Shown: positions 48,601 through 60,667 of the stretch, piece after piece
Numbering within the stretch: position 1 is the first letter of the stretch
Layout of the letters: each line of letters opens with the position of its first letter
Assembly: GCA_032622095.1 (NCBI GenBank)
Contig: CP136069.1
Span: forward strand, 80,808,958-80,872,957
Direction of reading: 5' to 3'
Length of the DNA: 64,000 bases
Source: Siphonodentalium dalli
Lineage: Eukaryota > Mollusca > Scaphopoda > Gadilida > Siphonodentaliidae
Position numbers and translations under genes: made by a program
Notes under the pieces: model-generated
Told to the model about the DNA's origin: nothing
Database searches by the model: none
Seen by the model: the letters and a program-made list of their open reading frames with translations, nothing else

Positions 48601-51547
48601 CCCCACGTATCAAATTTCGTCGAAATCCCATCAAAATTCGCGATTTGACCTTGAATTCACCCGATTTCAAGGTCAAGGTCACACCGCACGGGCAAATGAA
48701 TATGCGTATTAGACTCCCCATACGAAAGTACCCCCAAATACCAAGTTTCATCGAAATCCCGTGATATTCGGGCGTTTGACCTTGAAATGACCCGATTTCA
48801 AGGTCAATGTCACATCGCACGGGTAAATTAATAGGCCTATGCCAACCCCCGGTCGAACATACCCCCACATACCAAGTTTCATTGAAATCCCGTGATATTC
48901 GGGCGTTTGACCTTGATATGACCCGATTTCAAGGTCAAGGTCACGTCGCACGGGCATATTAATAGGCCTATGTCACTCCCCGGCCGAAAATACCCCCACA
49001 TACCAAGTTTCATCGAAATCGGCTCGGCCGTTTTCGAGTCCATCGATTACAGACAGACACACACACATACACACACACAGATCTTCCAAAATATATAATA
49101 GACTAGAAGGTGACCCGACTTCGTCCGGGCTTGACCTTGAATTGTCCATGTTGAAGGTCAAGGTCAAGTGGGGTCCAAAACACTGCCCGGACAAAAGTAC
49201 CCGACAAACGTGCCCGTCGAAATCCATCCGGTTTTATCCAATTTGACCTTGAATTGATCATTTTGAAGGTCAAGGTCTGGTCGGGGTCACGATTGGACCC
49301 GTCCAAAACAATCAGTTGACAAAACTAACCCCACGTATCAAATTTCGTCGAAATCCCATAAAAATTGGCGATTTGACCTTGAAGTTACCCGATTTCAAGG
49401 TCGTCAATGTCACGTCGCACGGGCAAATGAATATGCTTATGAGACTCGCCATAAGAAAGTACCCCCACATACCAAGTTTAATCGAAATCCCGTGATATTC
49501 GGGCGTTTGACCTTGAAATTACCCGATTTCAAGGTCAAGGTCACGTCGCACGGACAAATTAATAGGCCCATGCCACCCCCCGGCCGTAAATACCCCCACA
49601 TACCAAGTTTCATCGAAATCGGGTCGACCGTTTTCGAGTTCATCGCGAACACACACACAGAAAACACTGCCCGGACAAAAGTACCCGACAAAAGTACCCG
49701 TCGAAATCCATCCGGTTCTACCCGATTTGACCTCGAATTGATCATTTTGAAGGTCAAGGTCAGGTCGGGGTCACGACTCGACCCGCCCAAAACACTCAGT
49801 GGACAAAAGTAACCCCACGTATCAAATTTCGTCGAAATCCCATCAAAATTCGCGATTTGACCTTGAATTCACCCGATTTCAAGGTCAAGGTCACATCGCA
49901 CGGGCAAATGAATATGCGTATTAGACTCCCCATACGAAAGTACCCCCACATACCAAGTTTCATCGAAATCCCGTGATATTCGGGCGTTTGACCTTGAAAT
50001 GACCCGATTTCAAGGTCAATGTCACATCGCACGGGCAAATTAATAGGCCTATGCAAACCCCCGGTCGAACATACCCCCACATACCAAGTTTCATTGAAAT
50101 CCCGTGATATTCGGGCGTTTGACATTGAAATTACCCGATTTCAAGGTCAAGGTCACGTCGCACGGGCAAATTAATAGGCCTATGCCCGTTCCCGGCCGAA
50201 AATACTCCCACATACCAAGTTTCATCGAAATCGGCTCGGTCGTTTTCGAGTTCATCGCGAACACACACACAGACACACAGACAGACAGACAGATCTTCCA
50301 AAAATATATAATAGACTAGAAGGTGACCCGACTTCGTCCGGGCTTTGACCTTGAATTGTCCATTTTGAAGGTCAAGGTCAAGTGGGGTAACGATTTGACC
50401 AGTCCAAAACACTGCCCGGACAAAAGTACCCGACAAACGTGCCCGTCGAAATCCATCCGGTTTTACCCGATTTGACCTTGAATTGATCATTTTGAAGGTC
50501 AAGGTCTGGTCGGGGTCACGATTGGACCCGTCCAAAACAATCGGTGAACAAAAGTAACCCAACGTATCAAATTTCGTCGAAATCCCATCAAAATTGGCGA
50601 TTTGACCTTGAAGTTACCCGATTTCAAGGTCACGTCGCACGGGCAAATTAATATGCTTATGAGACTCGCCATAAGAAAGTACCCCCACATACCAAGTTTC
50701 ATCGAAATCCCGTGATATTCGGGCGTTTGACCTTGAAATGACCCGATTTCAAGGTCAAGGTGACGTCGCACGGACAAATTAATATGCCTATGTTCGTCCC
50801 CGGCCGAAAATACCCCCACATACCAAGTTTCATCGAAATCGGTTGGGACGTTTTCGAGTTCATCGCGAACACACAGACACACACACACACAGACAGACAC
50901 ACAGATCTTCCAAAATATATAATAGACTAGAAGGTGACCCGACTTCGTCCGGGCTTTGACCTTGAATTGTCCATTTTGAAGGTCAAGGTCAAGTGGGGTA
51001 ACGATTTGACCAGTCCAAAACACTGCCCGGACAAAAGTACCCGACAAACGTGCCCGTCGAAATCCATCCGGTTTTACCCGATTTGACCTTGAATTGATCA
51101 TTTTGAAGGTCAAGGTCTGGTCGGGGTCACGATTGGGCCCGTCCAAAACAATCGGTGAACAAAAGTAACCCAACGTATCAAATTTCGTCGAAATCCCATC
51201 AAAATTGGCGATTTGACCTTGAAGTTACCCGATTTCAAGGTCAAGGTCACGTCGCACGGGCAAATGAATATGCTTATGAGACTCGCCATAAGAAAGTACC
51301 CCCACATACCAAGTCTCATCGAAATCCCGTGATATTCGGGCGTTTGACCTTGAAATGACCCGATTTCAAGGTCAAGGTGACGTCGCACGGACAAATTAAT
51401 ATACCTATGTTCGTCCCCGGCCGAAAATACCCCCACATACCAAGTTTCATCGAAATCGGTTGGGACGTTTTCGAGTTCATCGCGAACACACACACAGACA
51501 CACAGACACACAGACACACAGACAGATCTTCCAAAATATATAATAGA
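45677..51547 (+). repeat. Tandem array of six GGTCA-rich repeat units
   Basis: Each unit starts CTAGAAGGTGACCCGACTTC and ends with a CACACACAGACAGACAGATC-type tail, TTCCAAAATATATAATAGA. Starts are at 45677, 47031, 47762, 49103, 50316 and 50927, giving units of about 1354, 731, 1341, 1213, 611 and 621 bp. Inside, blocks of about 150-165 bp alternate TGACCTTGAA with AAGGTCAAGGTCA and phrases such as CATACCAAGTTTCATCGAAA and CCCGTGATATTCGGGCG. Long and short units differ in how many inner blocks they hold, as expected from unequal exchange. Minus-strand frames of up to 224 codons run through it because the block lengths often keep phase; they are repeat artefacts. Confidence 0.95.
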
Positions 51548-51612
51548 TGTCACGCAAAGAGAAAATCCAAGATGGCCGCGAAATTAAAAAAAAAACATTC
51601 GATGGCTCACAC

Positions 51613-52283
51613 CTACACCCCCGTGTACGTGGTAACGCCAAACCCGAAGGTATTACCAAACCCGAGTTTTGATAAATGAACATATCATCCCTCAGATGAA
51701 GCTATATATCTCCCAGTTAAATGGTGATATCCGCTATTCAAAAGCAGAATGTTCCCTCAATGGGATAGCGACCATATTTTGCTCTCACGCCGATAAATTT
51801 AATAGAAATTCCGACTCATTTCCGATTTTATCATAAATAGTAGACATTTTTTGACGTTAGGTAGTTCGTTTGAAACATAATTATCAGTCATAGATGGCGG
51901 ATAATGCATGTATCAATAGAAAATATATGTTTAATTAACCATAAAATTGTCTAGCCTGCAGAGCTGTTCGCAAAAATTCTATATGCGTCCAAGTGTGGGT
52001 AGCCACAATAATTTCGGGTATCAACGCCGCAGATCGAGATGTCGCCAAACGCAGATCTGGGATGTCAAAGAAGCGAATGATATACTTCACAGTTTGACCA
52101 TTTCTGCTTGAAAACATCCCAATTATCATTCTGACAGGCCGGCACTTTAGTGTGGGGGTGCATGTGCAAGGGTGAAAACGTGTATGTTTGTGTTTTGTGT
52201 TCTAATGTCATATTAATAGTATAGGCTATTCTGTGTTATTCGACATTATAGGCCCAGAACTGTACAAAGGATGGAAAAATTAA
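51613..52283 (-). repeat. Left arm of a large inverted duplication
   Basis: Matches the reverse complement of 54283-54999 at roughly 90% by eye. It contains a minus-strand frame (52129-51935) whose product shares FSSRNGQ, RFFDIPDL and HTWTHIEFLRTALQARQFYG with the right arm. Between the two frames I count about 6 silent and 11 replacement differences, so there is no sign of protein-level selection. Confidence 0.85.
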
Positions 52284-53285
52284 GTCAGTGTAAATCATGA
52301 GTTAGCAGGGACGTGAATATAGGGTCCATGTTGGGGGTGCTTACCTATAGCTATAAATGCACACCCTTCCAGCAACTTTTATTTGCACCCCATGTCAGGT
52401 TCGAGTTTTCATCGAGTTTATACAACGCGTTCTTCCAACTTTTGGATATGACAACCCCTAAGTTTAGATTTTTTCATCTGGTGACCATTTCAGTTCACAA
52501 ATATGGCCGAAATTATTTAAATATGCGGGTTTTTGTCTGAAAACAATTTACACACTAAATACTTTAAACATGTGAACCAAGTTTTGGAATGAAATTTACA
52601 ACTGAGGTTATGTCGGGCAAGACTTTTCCAAATGTTGAAAGTGTTGACCGACGTCCCGACACTGCCACATCCTTATAAGCAAATGAGTGGATGAATTACC
52701 TTACTAAGAGAACAGGACATGTGAACTTCGGATGTAGCCCAGTATGTTCGTGGATATAGAGCACGCATAACTATTTATCTTTTCTTGTGATGTTTTGTAT
52801 CAGAATTATCATTGCTCGCTGGATTTGCACCACGTGCTATTGTATACATTTTTCTCTGTTGAATGGTTTGACCGAGGTTGAGAGATACCCCCAACAAAAC
52901 TAATCCTGTCCATAAAGAAAATGCATTTACGATGAATGACACGTTATACTCATCATCAGGTCTCGTGTTAGTTTTGCACGAGTGGAGCGAAAATCACAAT
53001 TATCTCTGCGAACAAAGCAAAAACAGACACTCCGCATGAAATCACCTGGTGCGGAAGGCTTAATTATATTATAATTAATCCCTTAATCAGTCCCTTTAAC
53101 TGGTCCCTAACCCTTTTTAGTATTTAGTGTGTAAATTGCTTTCAGAAAAAAACACCGCATATTTAGATAATACAAGAGGTACGCTGTCGCGTGGCATTTG
53201 CCCCAGACCATAGCAATTCGGATTAAGCATGGACGAAACTGCGGATATCCGAGGAGGTATATATGACCATTCCAAAAGAAGTTCG
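52284..53285. other. Loop of the inverted duplication, unassigned part
   Basis: AT-rich sequence with no recognised gene or repeat. Confidence 0.4.
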
Positions 53286-54210
53286 TACTAGAAATTCCGG
53301 AAACCCAAAAACAAGCGATCCGGAAACCTAAAAACAAGCGAAAATTCAAATTTTCTAAGTTGAAAAAAGGGCCATAACTCTGGCAAAAATTCGCACTTGA
53401 CATGTATTTTCATATAACTGATCCACAAAAATACGGGATTTGCAATCGTACCACCAAAGCTCACGCTATCATCTGGAAAACCAAAAAACAAGAGAAAAAT
53501 TGAATTTCCTAAGTAAAAAAAGTGCCATAACTCTGGTGAAAATGGGTGGACGAAACTCGCGCTATGCATGTAGCTGTTCCCCTATGTTGCTATATGACCA
53601 TACCAAGTATCAGCTAAATCTGCCAAGCGGTTGCTGAACAATAATGCAAAATGTTTGTACGGACGGACAAAATTGAAATTTTCTAAGTTGAAAAAAGGGC
53701 CATAACTCTGGCAAAAATCATCAGATCATACCTAAATTCGCACTTGACATGTATTTTCATATAACTGGTCCACAAAAATACGGGATTTGCAATCGTACCA
53801 CCAAAGCTCACGCTGTCATCTGGAAACCCAAAAAAACAAGAGAAAAATTGAATTTTCTAAGTCAAAAAAGGGCCATAACTCTGGTTAAAATGGGTGGACG
53901 AAACCCGCGCTATGCATGTAGCTGTTCCCACATGCTGCTCTATCACCATACCAAATATCAGCTAAATCTGCCCAGCGGTTGCTGCACAATAGTGCAAAAT
54001 GTTTGTACGGACGGACAAAATTGAATTTTTTAAGTCAAAAAAGGGCCATAACTCTGGTGAAAATGGGTGGACGAAACCCGCGCTAAGCATGTAGCTGTTC
54101 CCCCATGCTGCTCTATCACCATACCAAATAACAGCTAAATCTGCCAAGCGGTTGCTGAACAATAATGCAAAATGTTTGTACGGACGGACGGACGGACGGC
54201 TATACGCACC
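53286..54210 (+). repeat. Tandem array of 'ATAACTCTGG' repeat units
   Basis: AAAAGGGCCATAACTCTGG-type blocks occur near 53355, 53521, 53690, 53867 and 54040. They are accompanied by GGGTGGACGAAAC, GCTGTTCCC, CAGCTAAATCTGCC and GTTTGTACGGACGGAC. The higher-order period is about 335-350 bp. It ends in (GGAC)n. I associate this family with bivalve and gastropod genomes. Confidence 0.85.
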
Positions 54211-54282
54211 ACAGGGTACTTGTGAGGTGCGATCTTTTGTTTGCATGACTTGTGGGGTGCACCACAAGTAACGTACGGAAAA

Positions 54283-54999
54283 TCCAATTTTAAAGTTTCC
54301 ATTCGTTGTACAGTTCCGGGCCTATCATGTCGAATAACACATAATAGCCTCGTACTATTGCTATGACATTAGAACATAAAACACAAACAACCATATACAC
54401 GTTTTCACCCTTGGACATGCACCCCCACCCTAAGATGATCCATGTGCCGGCCTGTCCGAATGATAATTAGGATATTTTCAAGCAGAAACGGTCAAAATGT
54501 GAAGTATGTCATTCGCTTCTTTGACATCCCAGATCTTTGTTTGGCGACATCTCCATATGCGGCGTTGATCCCTGAAATTATGATGGGTACCCACACTTGG
54601 ACGCATATCGAATTTTTGCGAACCGCTCTGCAGGCTAGACAATTTTATGGTTAATTAAACATATATTTTTCTATTGCTACACGCATTACCCGCCATCTAT
54701 ATATGACTGATAATTATGTTTCAAACGAACTACCTAACGTCAAAAAGTGTCTACTATTTATGATAAAATCGGAAATGAGTCGGAATTTTTATTAAATTTA
54801 TCGGGGTGAGAGCAAGCTATGGTCGCTATCCCATTGAGGGAACATTCTGCTTTGCGAAATTATGTTTTAATAGTGGATATCGCCATTTAACTGGGAGATA
54901 TATAGCTTCATCTGAAGGAAGATATGTTCATTTATCAAACCGCAATTCTCGGTTTGGTGATACCCTTGGTTTGGCGATACCACGCACACACACGGGGGT
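54283..54999 (+). repeat. Right arm of a large inverted duplication
   Basis: Inverted partner of 51613-52283. The plus-strand frame ending at 54654 corresponds to the frame of the left arm and stops at the same place. A further frame (54806-55069) reads through the outer arm but is broken in the partner. Confidence 0.85.
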
Positions 55000-55088
55000 G
55001 CCAAGTGGTCACCCGAAGATTTATGTGCAGGTTGGTGACAATTGGACGAGAGTGTGCCAAATAATTTAGTCGTGCAAAGAGAGTAAAA

Positions 55089-55375
55089 TCCAAGATGGCC
55101 ATGTTTTTCATCGAAAATTATTGTTGCAGGGTGTGCTGATGAATTTAATATGAAATCAAAGATGGTTTCTGGCGGCCATGTTTTTTAACGAAATTCGGGG
55201 AAATTATATGGCTACCATCTAGTTTTCACCCAGATGATCCATATGACTTGCTGACGATCGAACGAGGGATGTGGTTTGTAGGGTGTGCCGACATAAATTG
55301 TTGACGGACGCACAGACGGATGACGGATTGCAAACCATGGCAATAGCTCACATTTGACTTCGTCAAGTTGAGCTA
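55089..55375 (+). repeat. Dispersed repeat ending GTTGAGCTAAAA
   Basis: Carries GGCCATGTTTTTCATCGAAA, GTAGGGTGTGCCGAC, GTTGACGGACGCACAGACGG, GGCAATAGCTCACA and CTTCGTCAAGTTGAGCTAAA. It is related to 45536-45660 and, at its 3' end, to the GGTGAGCT-type repeats at 28.7 and 30.6 kb. Confidence 0.7.
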
Positions 55376-56039
55376 AAAGAGAGTATTCCAAACATTCGTC
55401 GCATTTGAATTACTACTATCACATATCTGAAAATAGCCTCGAAAATATCAAGGGGAACTTACTTTTCTGAGGTGGAATATAGCCATATATGAGACATTTT
55501 TGTTAAAGAAAAAATATTTAATATACAAAGACGGACGTTTATGTATTACTAGAAAACTTCGCGTTCTAAAAATGCGTCTTTGTTGAACTCTGGCGACCAA
55601 AGATCAACAACCTGTCTCATTTATATAATTATGTACACACTGTATGATAGTTTTTCCTATGTTCTTGGTGGTGCGTAAACAATCGAACAGATATAAGAAT
55701 TTAATGTTGGTCGAAATATCTGCGTTGAGAAGTAACCCTAAGTGTATCTAATCAGCAACAGCTGATAGTTTTAACTAAATGATTTCACAAAAACGTATAG
55801 TATCATCTTAAAGATAACATATCATCTTAAAGATAACATGAGCAATAAACTAAACAAATTTCAATGCTGTTGGCAACATACATACTTCGCTTGCAAAATG
55901 GAAACAAGAAACCTCGAGACGCATTGTCTGGTCGTTATCAGAAACCCAGATATCTAGATGCCATTCTAAGTCGTTTTTACGGTTTCTAGCTTCGATGACA
56001 ATTTCAGTTCAGTGAAGCGTTTATCAACTCGAAAACCAC
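55376..56039. other. No supported gene
   Basis: AT-rich DNA. ATATCATCTTAAAGATAACA occurs as a short direct repeat near 55801-55838. Confidence 0.4.
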
Positions 56040-56197
56040 GTGGTGAATTAAGTAGACAAACAGCACCTTAAAACAAGCCAAAGTTCATTTAGCGCTTTGG
56101 ATTTTACATTTCAATGGTTTGAGTATATATATCCTATGTTGGCGCTAAATGAACTTTGGCTTGTTTTAAGGTGCTGTTTGTCTACTTCATTCACCAC
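56040..56197. repeat. Near-perfect hairpin, 56-bp arms and 46-nt loop
   Basis: Arm 56040-56095 (GTGGTGAATTAAGTAGACAA ... AAGTTCATTTAGCGC) and arm 56142-56197 are inverted copies with one mismatch (T at 56049 versus the complement of C at 56188). Further imperfect pairing extends a few bases outward (CCAC/CTGG). Such a young palindrome is probably a foldback MITE. If transcribed it would give a long perfect double-stranded stem. Confidence 0.9.
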
Positions 56198-57825
56198 TGG
56201 GCCAATCATGATTAGCAATACGAAAACATATTGCACAAATGTTCAGATGATATGACGAAGAACGTGATGTATAAATGTTCGGTTGAATATTGTCCTGTGA
56301 ACCTATCTGCATATAGAATTAGAAATACAACATACACACTAATGGCATCTATAAGACTATAAATACACCGGGCGATTTTTGTTTCCTCCCATTTAAGAAC
56401 ACGAAAGATTTGCATTCCTTTGGACATTTTCCTATTAAAGTAACAAGTGGCACAAGACAGTATCCAATATTCTAAAACAGACAGATGACACCATCAGAGA
56501 TATTGCATTCGAAGTGTACATGCCTGTAAAGAAGAAAATGGTACAGTACTAAATATGTGAAAATTTCATTCCACATTAAACTGGAATATACTTACTTCAC
56601 ACAACCAGATGTTCAACGAGGATTATACTTACTCTCTACTGCAACCGCCTGTACGTAAATACTGTAAGATAAATTACCTTGTTCAAATTCAGATCACTAA
56701 GTTCCCTAATGCAATCAAGACAAATCTTGGTGCATATCATCGCATTTCTCTACGTAGGGCATATATAGCCACTACGCGAAGCGCCGATTCTTGCAGACCA
56801 TGAAGGTCTGAAGGATGTATAACCAACCGGAACGGGATCTTGGAATCAGATCCGCCCTTCTGAATCCTGGCACTAACTAGTGATCATGGTAAACGGTTTG
56901 TTGGTCACACTGATCATAATGATCAGGTGGTAACTGAAAGACGAGAAGCCATGTGCGTTATCATCAAAGTGAATACAGTATGTGGAAAATCAGGTTAAGC
57001 TTGTGCAAAAATTGAGATCAATATCGCATGTGACGTTCTGAAAACTGGTTGCAATATTGTTGGCAAGCCATGTATATCTGAGAACAAACTACTCACCAAT
57101 TCAAAATTTCCAAAATGTTGAAATGTTTATTTTGTGATGTGAGTACAATATGTTTAATATAAAACTGTGCTAACTACACATGTTAAGCCCAAGATTGAAG
57201 CTTGAAATCACACTGGTATAAGAATGCGTTCATGTTCATTTGTCACAAGCTTAACCAGAAGAACTGTTGGTCCACTGTCTTTGCTGTCTGCGTCTTGCTG
57301 AAACATGTTGAGGCCAAAGCTTTCTGTGGTATTAATTGAAACTTAACGCAAAAAAGATAACATACTCCATTCACATTCAAGAAACAATGTCCGCAATTCG
57401 AGTACCCACAACGCCGAGAGATTTATTTTATTTTCCTTTTTCGCCACAAATTCCAGCAAATCCATCGTTTACTTTGATGTGTGTTTTTCTTTCATATGGA
57501 CTAACATGTAACAGTAATGTACTGGCAATGAAATGATGTTGCAAAGTGCAATATGGTATCATTTTTAAACGATATGACTATCGTTTTTCTTTCCCCAATA
57601 CCACTATAGTAAAGCGATCATTTCCCGACCATCGGATCAGCTACAGTTTGATCCGATGTCATACCACCCTTCTCTATCTCGCATACTGAACATGTCCGTT
57701 AAAAGCCGGACGATTTATTATACAAATCTAGCTTCTTCTTTACTAGAGGCCTATACGTATACATGTAGTTTCATTTCATAATTAATTGTGCTTTTGAATA
57801 AAAAGCATGTCATATAATAAACCTA
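56198..57825. other. No supported gene
   Basis: Ordinary AT-rich sequence; short frames only. Confidence 0.4.
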
Positions 57826-57986
57826 TTATCGCTGCAATGTATTTATCTGGGCTTCGAATCACGTCTCGTTGAAGAGGTCAGATCGCTGGATCAAACTCGA
57901 CGCCTGCGGTGGCTCATTTGATCCAGCGATCTGACCTCTTCAACGAGACGTGATACTTCGCCCAGATCAATTCACTGCAGCGATAA
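57826..57986. repeat. Hairpin, 51-bp core arms with outer pairing
   Basis: Core arms 57845-57895 and 57917-57967 are identical in inverted form (ATCACGTCTCGTTGAAGAGG, TCAGATCGCTGGATCAAA) except for a 5-base block. Outer pairing TTATCGCTGCA/TGCAGCGATAA extends it. The 21-nt loop contains CGCCTGCGGTGGC; a similar CGCCTGCGGTGCG lies in the palindrome near 1805. Confidence 0.85.
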
Positions 57987-57989
57987 CAT

Positions 57990-59694
57990 GTATATATCCA
58001 GATCATACTGTCAAAACTATATAGGTAAACCGCATATCATTTGTAAAAACTTTAAAGGTTTGTCTGGTTTCACCTTGCATTTCCAACGTCGGCTATAATG
58101 TTGATTGCAGGTGGGAGGCCATATATCCCATATAACTTTAGTCTGCACGGGATGATTTTTCTGTCATCCGCAACCACTTACATGTATGGGATGAATGTGG
58201 TTCTACACCGTCAAATATTGATACCAAGATCATGGGATAATACTTATCGACGTTCCCAAGAAAGGCGGTTTTAAAACAGTGAAAATTACAATAATAAACC
58301 GACACAATTTGTGTCGTTTTGGACTCTAAATGTTTCTAGTTCAATTATCAATCTGCGATTTTAATTGCAATAAAAAATTGCAGTGAGAAAACAAATTGTA
58401 GCACCCCCACCCCCTACCCTCCCAACTACGCGGACTGATAACAAATCTTACAATTACTAGAAAGCTTTGGCCTTAGAAACAAGGTGGATATTAGTGAGGG
58501 AATTGAATGCGTGCAACTGAAACTGACGATGTAAAATTGAGAAGTGATGTTTGCACGTACAGCATATATATAGGCAAACGTCTCAAAGAGCAACACAATG
58601 ATCACACCATTTATTCATAATTCCATATTTCCTGTTCAATATATACGACAATAACAGGTGTACAGTCTCTGATATAGTCAATATCATTTCCCGACCAACT
58701 GCTTCTCGGCAGAATGGTGGTTGTGGATTGGAAGTAACTGATCATATATAGCCGAGACTACATGGAGACATGGGATATATCTTATCTCTGAAGTTCTCAC
58801 TTCCACATTAGTAACCACTTAAATGCATTTCGTTCCAAAATCGGTTTACGCTCATTATATTTCAGTGCTCGGTGTGTATTTTTTCTGCGCTGTCGAATTT
58901 CAAAACCTAATGGAGCGTATTAAGTAATTGGGCATTTATGTGTGCCGAAAATAACAACTATCGGTCAGATTATCGTAGCCTGTTTATATATAACCATGGG
59001 TATATGCGAGAAATACACAATGAAAACACACTCCACAGTTTGGATCGATAAGCCTCAATTGCTCTGTGTATTTTGCTGTTGCGTTTTTTGACAATCGGTC
59101 TTCCGTATCATATTTACAACACAATTATCGTCTTACTTGCAGCACGACGTTACCGTGTGATCGCCACGGAGGCCTTTTTCATTCATATGGTCAATATATT
59201 GCCGCCGGTTCAGTGTAATCTCGGATATAAAACAAATGCCGAAAGCAGAAACTAAGTCGCGAGGGGCACCCCTGCATGGTTGATTCTGGGATATTTGACA
59301 TTCGGGACTTGGCTGGGTGGTTTTCGTTGGGGTGGTCTCCACCTTGGAATTTGCAACTGTTTGCGTAATTCAGTTTTCACACCATCCCCTCCGGTGCTTT
59401 GATTTTCCCCAAATGTTCCCTCACAGACTACTAGGTGGTAGCCTATAGTAAATGGACCAGTTGTCTTGTGGCCACTGGCCATACCGGGGGATGAAAAGGA
59501 TGGTTCGGCCCAGTATGAGATTTAAAAAATCCTAACATCTAGTGGTATAACGCCAGATAAATTTGAACACCGATTTATTTTTTCTTAAATTAATTAGCAA
59601 GTAACTAGTGGCAATGGCACAGAATACACGATGGTCAGGCCCGATTGAGAACATTTTGAAAATCTGAACATGAAAATTGGACAATCCTAACATC
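57990..59694. other. No supported gene; dispersed repeat at the right end
   Basis: About 59260-59694 shares phrases (TCCTAACATCTAGTGGTATA, TGGCCACTGGCCAT) with the hAT-interior-related repeat at 21180-21660. The rest is unassigned. Confidence 0.4.
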
Positions 59695-59699
59695 GAGAC

Positions 59700-59860
59700 T
59701 GTTGTACGGGCGTGTTAATAACTTGATAAATCAATTTATAACAATGATGATTTATTCTTTTGATTCAAAACAATCGAGAGTGATGCAAGGGAAGTCACTC
59801 GCACAGACATTGTTTTCTCTACAATTCGTACTACGTAATTGCGTACCAACATACACTACA
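59700..59860 (-). repeat. 3' LTR of the gag-only element
   Basis: On the plus strand it starts TGTTGTACGGGCGTG and ends ACATACACTACA. It differs from the 5' LTR at about nine positions by eye, so the insertion is not brand new. Confidence 0.9.
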
Positions 59861-60043
59861 CTCTTCCCTCCCTTGCACAAAAGAAATAAATGAAAAACCA
59901 ACATTACGCATGGTTTAACATTTGACCAACAGAACCAAATGTTAGAATACAGAATGCAAAATAGTTCAGACATGGTAATATTTATAATATATGGTATAGG
60001 TGCCTTCGGTGGGTTTTTTTTATCAAGCACAGTCGATTCAATA

Positions 60044-60541
60044 TCAGCATTTTCCATGGATGACGCAATTTGCTGTAGCTAGAGTTAAATCTTTCTCGGT
60101 GAGCAGTCTTCTTCGGATGGACATTGATCGCATACCACAAACTAACCGATCCCTGAGTGCATCATCTAAGAAAGCACCAAACTTGCAGTGTTCACTGCTT
60201 TTTCGAACTGAAGCCACACACTCGGCCATGTTTTCACTTTCGGTTTGGACACGGTTATGAAACTTATACCGTTCGGCGATGACGATAGGTGTTGGACAGT
60301 AGTGGGTATTGACCATTTTCACAATGTCAGCATAGCTTTTGTCACTTGGTTTATCTGGCAAAGATAGGCTTTTTATCAAAGCATAAGTCTCTGGTCCACA
60401 GAGTGTGAGCAGTTTGGGGGTTTTCTTTGCATTGTTAATATCATTAGCCAGAAAATATTGCTCTAATCTCTCGGTATAGTCTTCCCATTTAGCAGTATTT
60501 GGGTTAAATTGTTCAATGACCGTGTTGACCGCTGTGGCCAT
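60044..60541 (-). CDS. Retrotransposon Gag protein, Ty3/Gypsy type, C-terminally truncated
   Basis: The 165-codon frame has the usual pattern of invertebrate Gypsy-group Gag capsids: an N-terminal FNPNTAKWEDYTERLEQYF block (residues 12-30), LLTLCGPETYALIKSL, a HYCPTPIVIAERYKF block, QTESENMAECVASVRKSSEHC, then LRDRLVCGM. It ends shortly after LLTEKDLTL. Gag forms the particle that packages the element RNA. The frame is intact from ATG to stop but lacks the Cys-His zinc knuckle that normally follows, and ends a few codons after the deletion junction. An uninterrupted frame in a gag-only element suggests it was kept during past mobilisation, or that the deletion is recent. Confidence 0.85.
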   Translation of the reverse strand: MATAVNTVIEQFNPNTAKWEDYTERLEQYFLANDINNAKKTPKLLTLCGPETYALIKSLSLPDKPSDKSYADIVKMVNTHYCPTPIVIAERYKFHNRVQTESENMAECVASVRKSSEHCKFGAFLDDALRDRLVCGMRSMSIRRRLLTEKDLTLATANCVIHGKC

Positions 60542-60667
60542 GCTTGCACGACAATAGGAAACTCGATTTTCAGTTCAATAGTTGCAATGTCTCTTTGGGA
60601 CGTTTTTCACAACTGTTGCGTTTATCTCATTGGGATATATCCGCGATTTGTTTATTCTCGTCGTCAA

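Noticed and set aside
45606-51683. Many long minus-strand open frames (up to 224 codons) with recurring peptides such as 'CDVTLTLKSG'
   Set aside because: They lie wholly inside the GGTCA tandem array. The same peptide recurs in several frames because block lengths keep phase, and there is no start context, splice signal or protein family.
59133-59482. Two overlapping minus-strand frames of 69-76 codons
   Set aside because: They fall in a dispersed repeat related to the interior of the hAT-like element and show no family resemblance.
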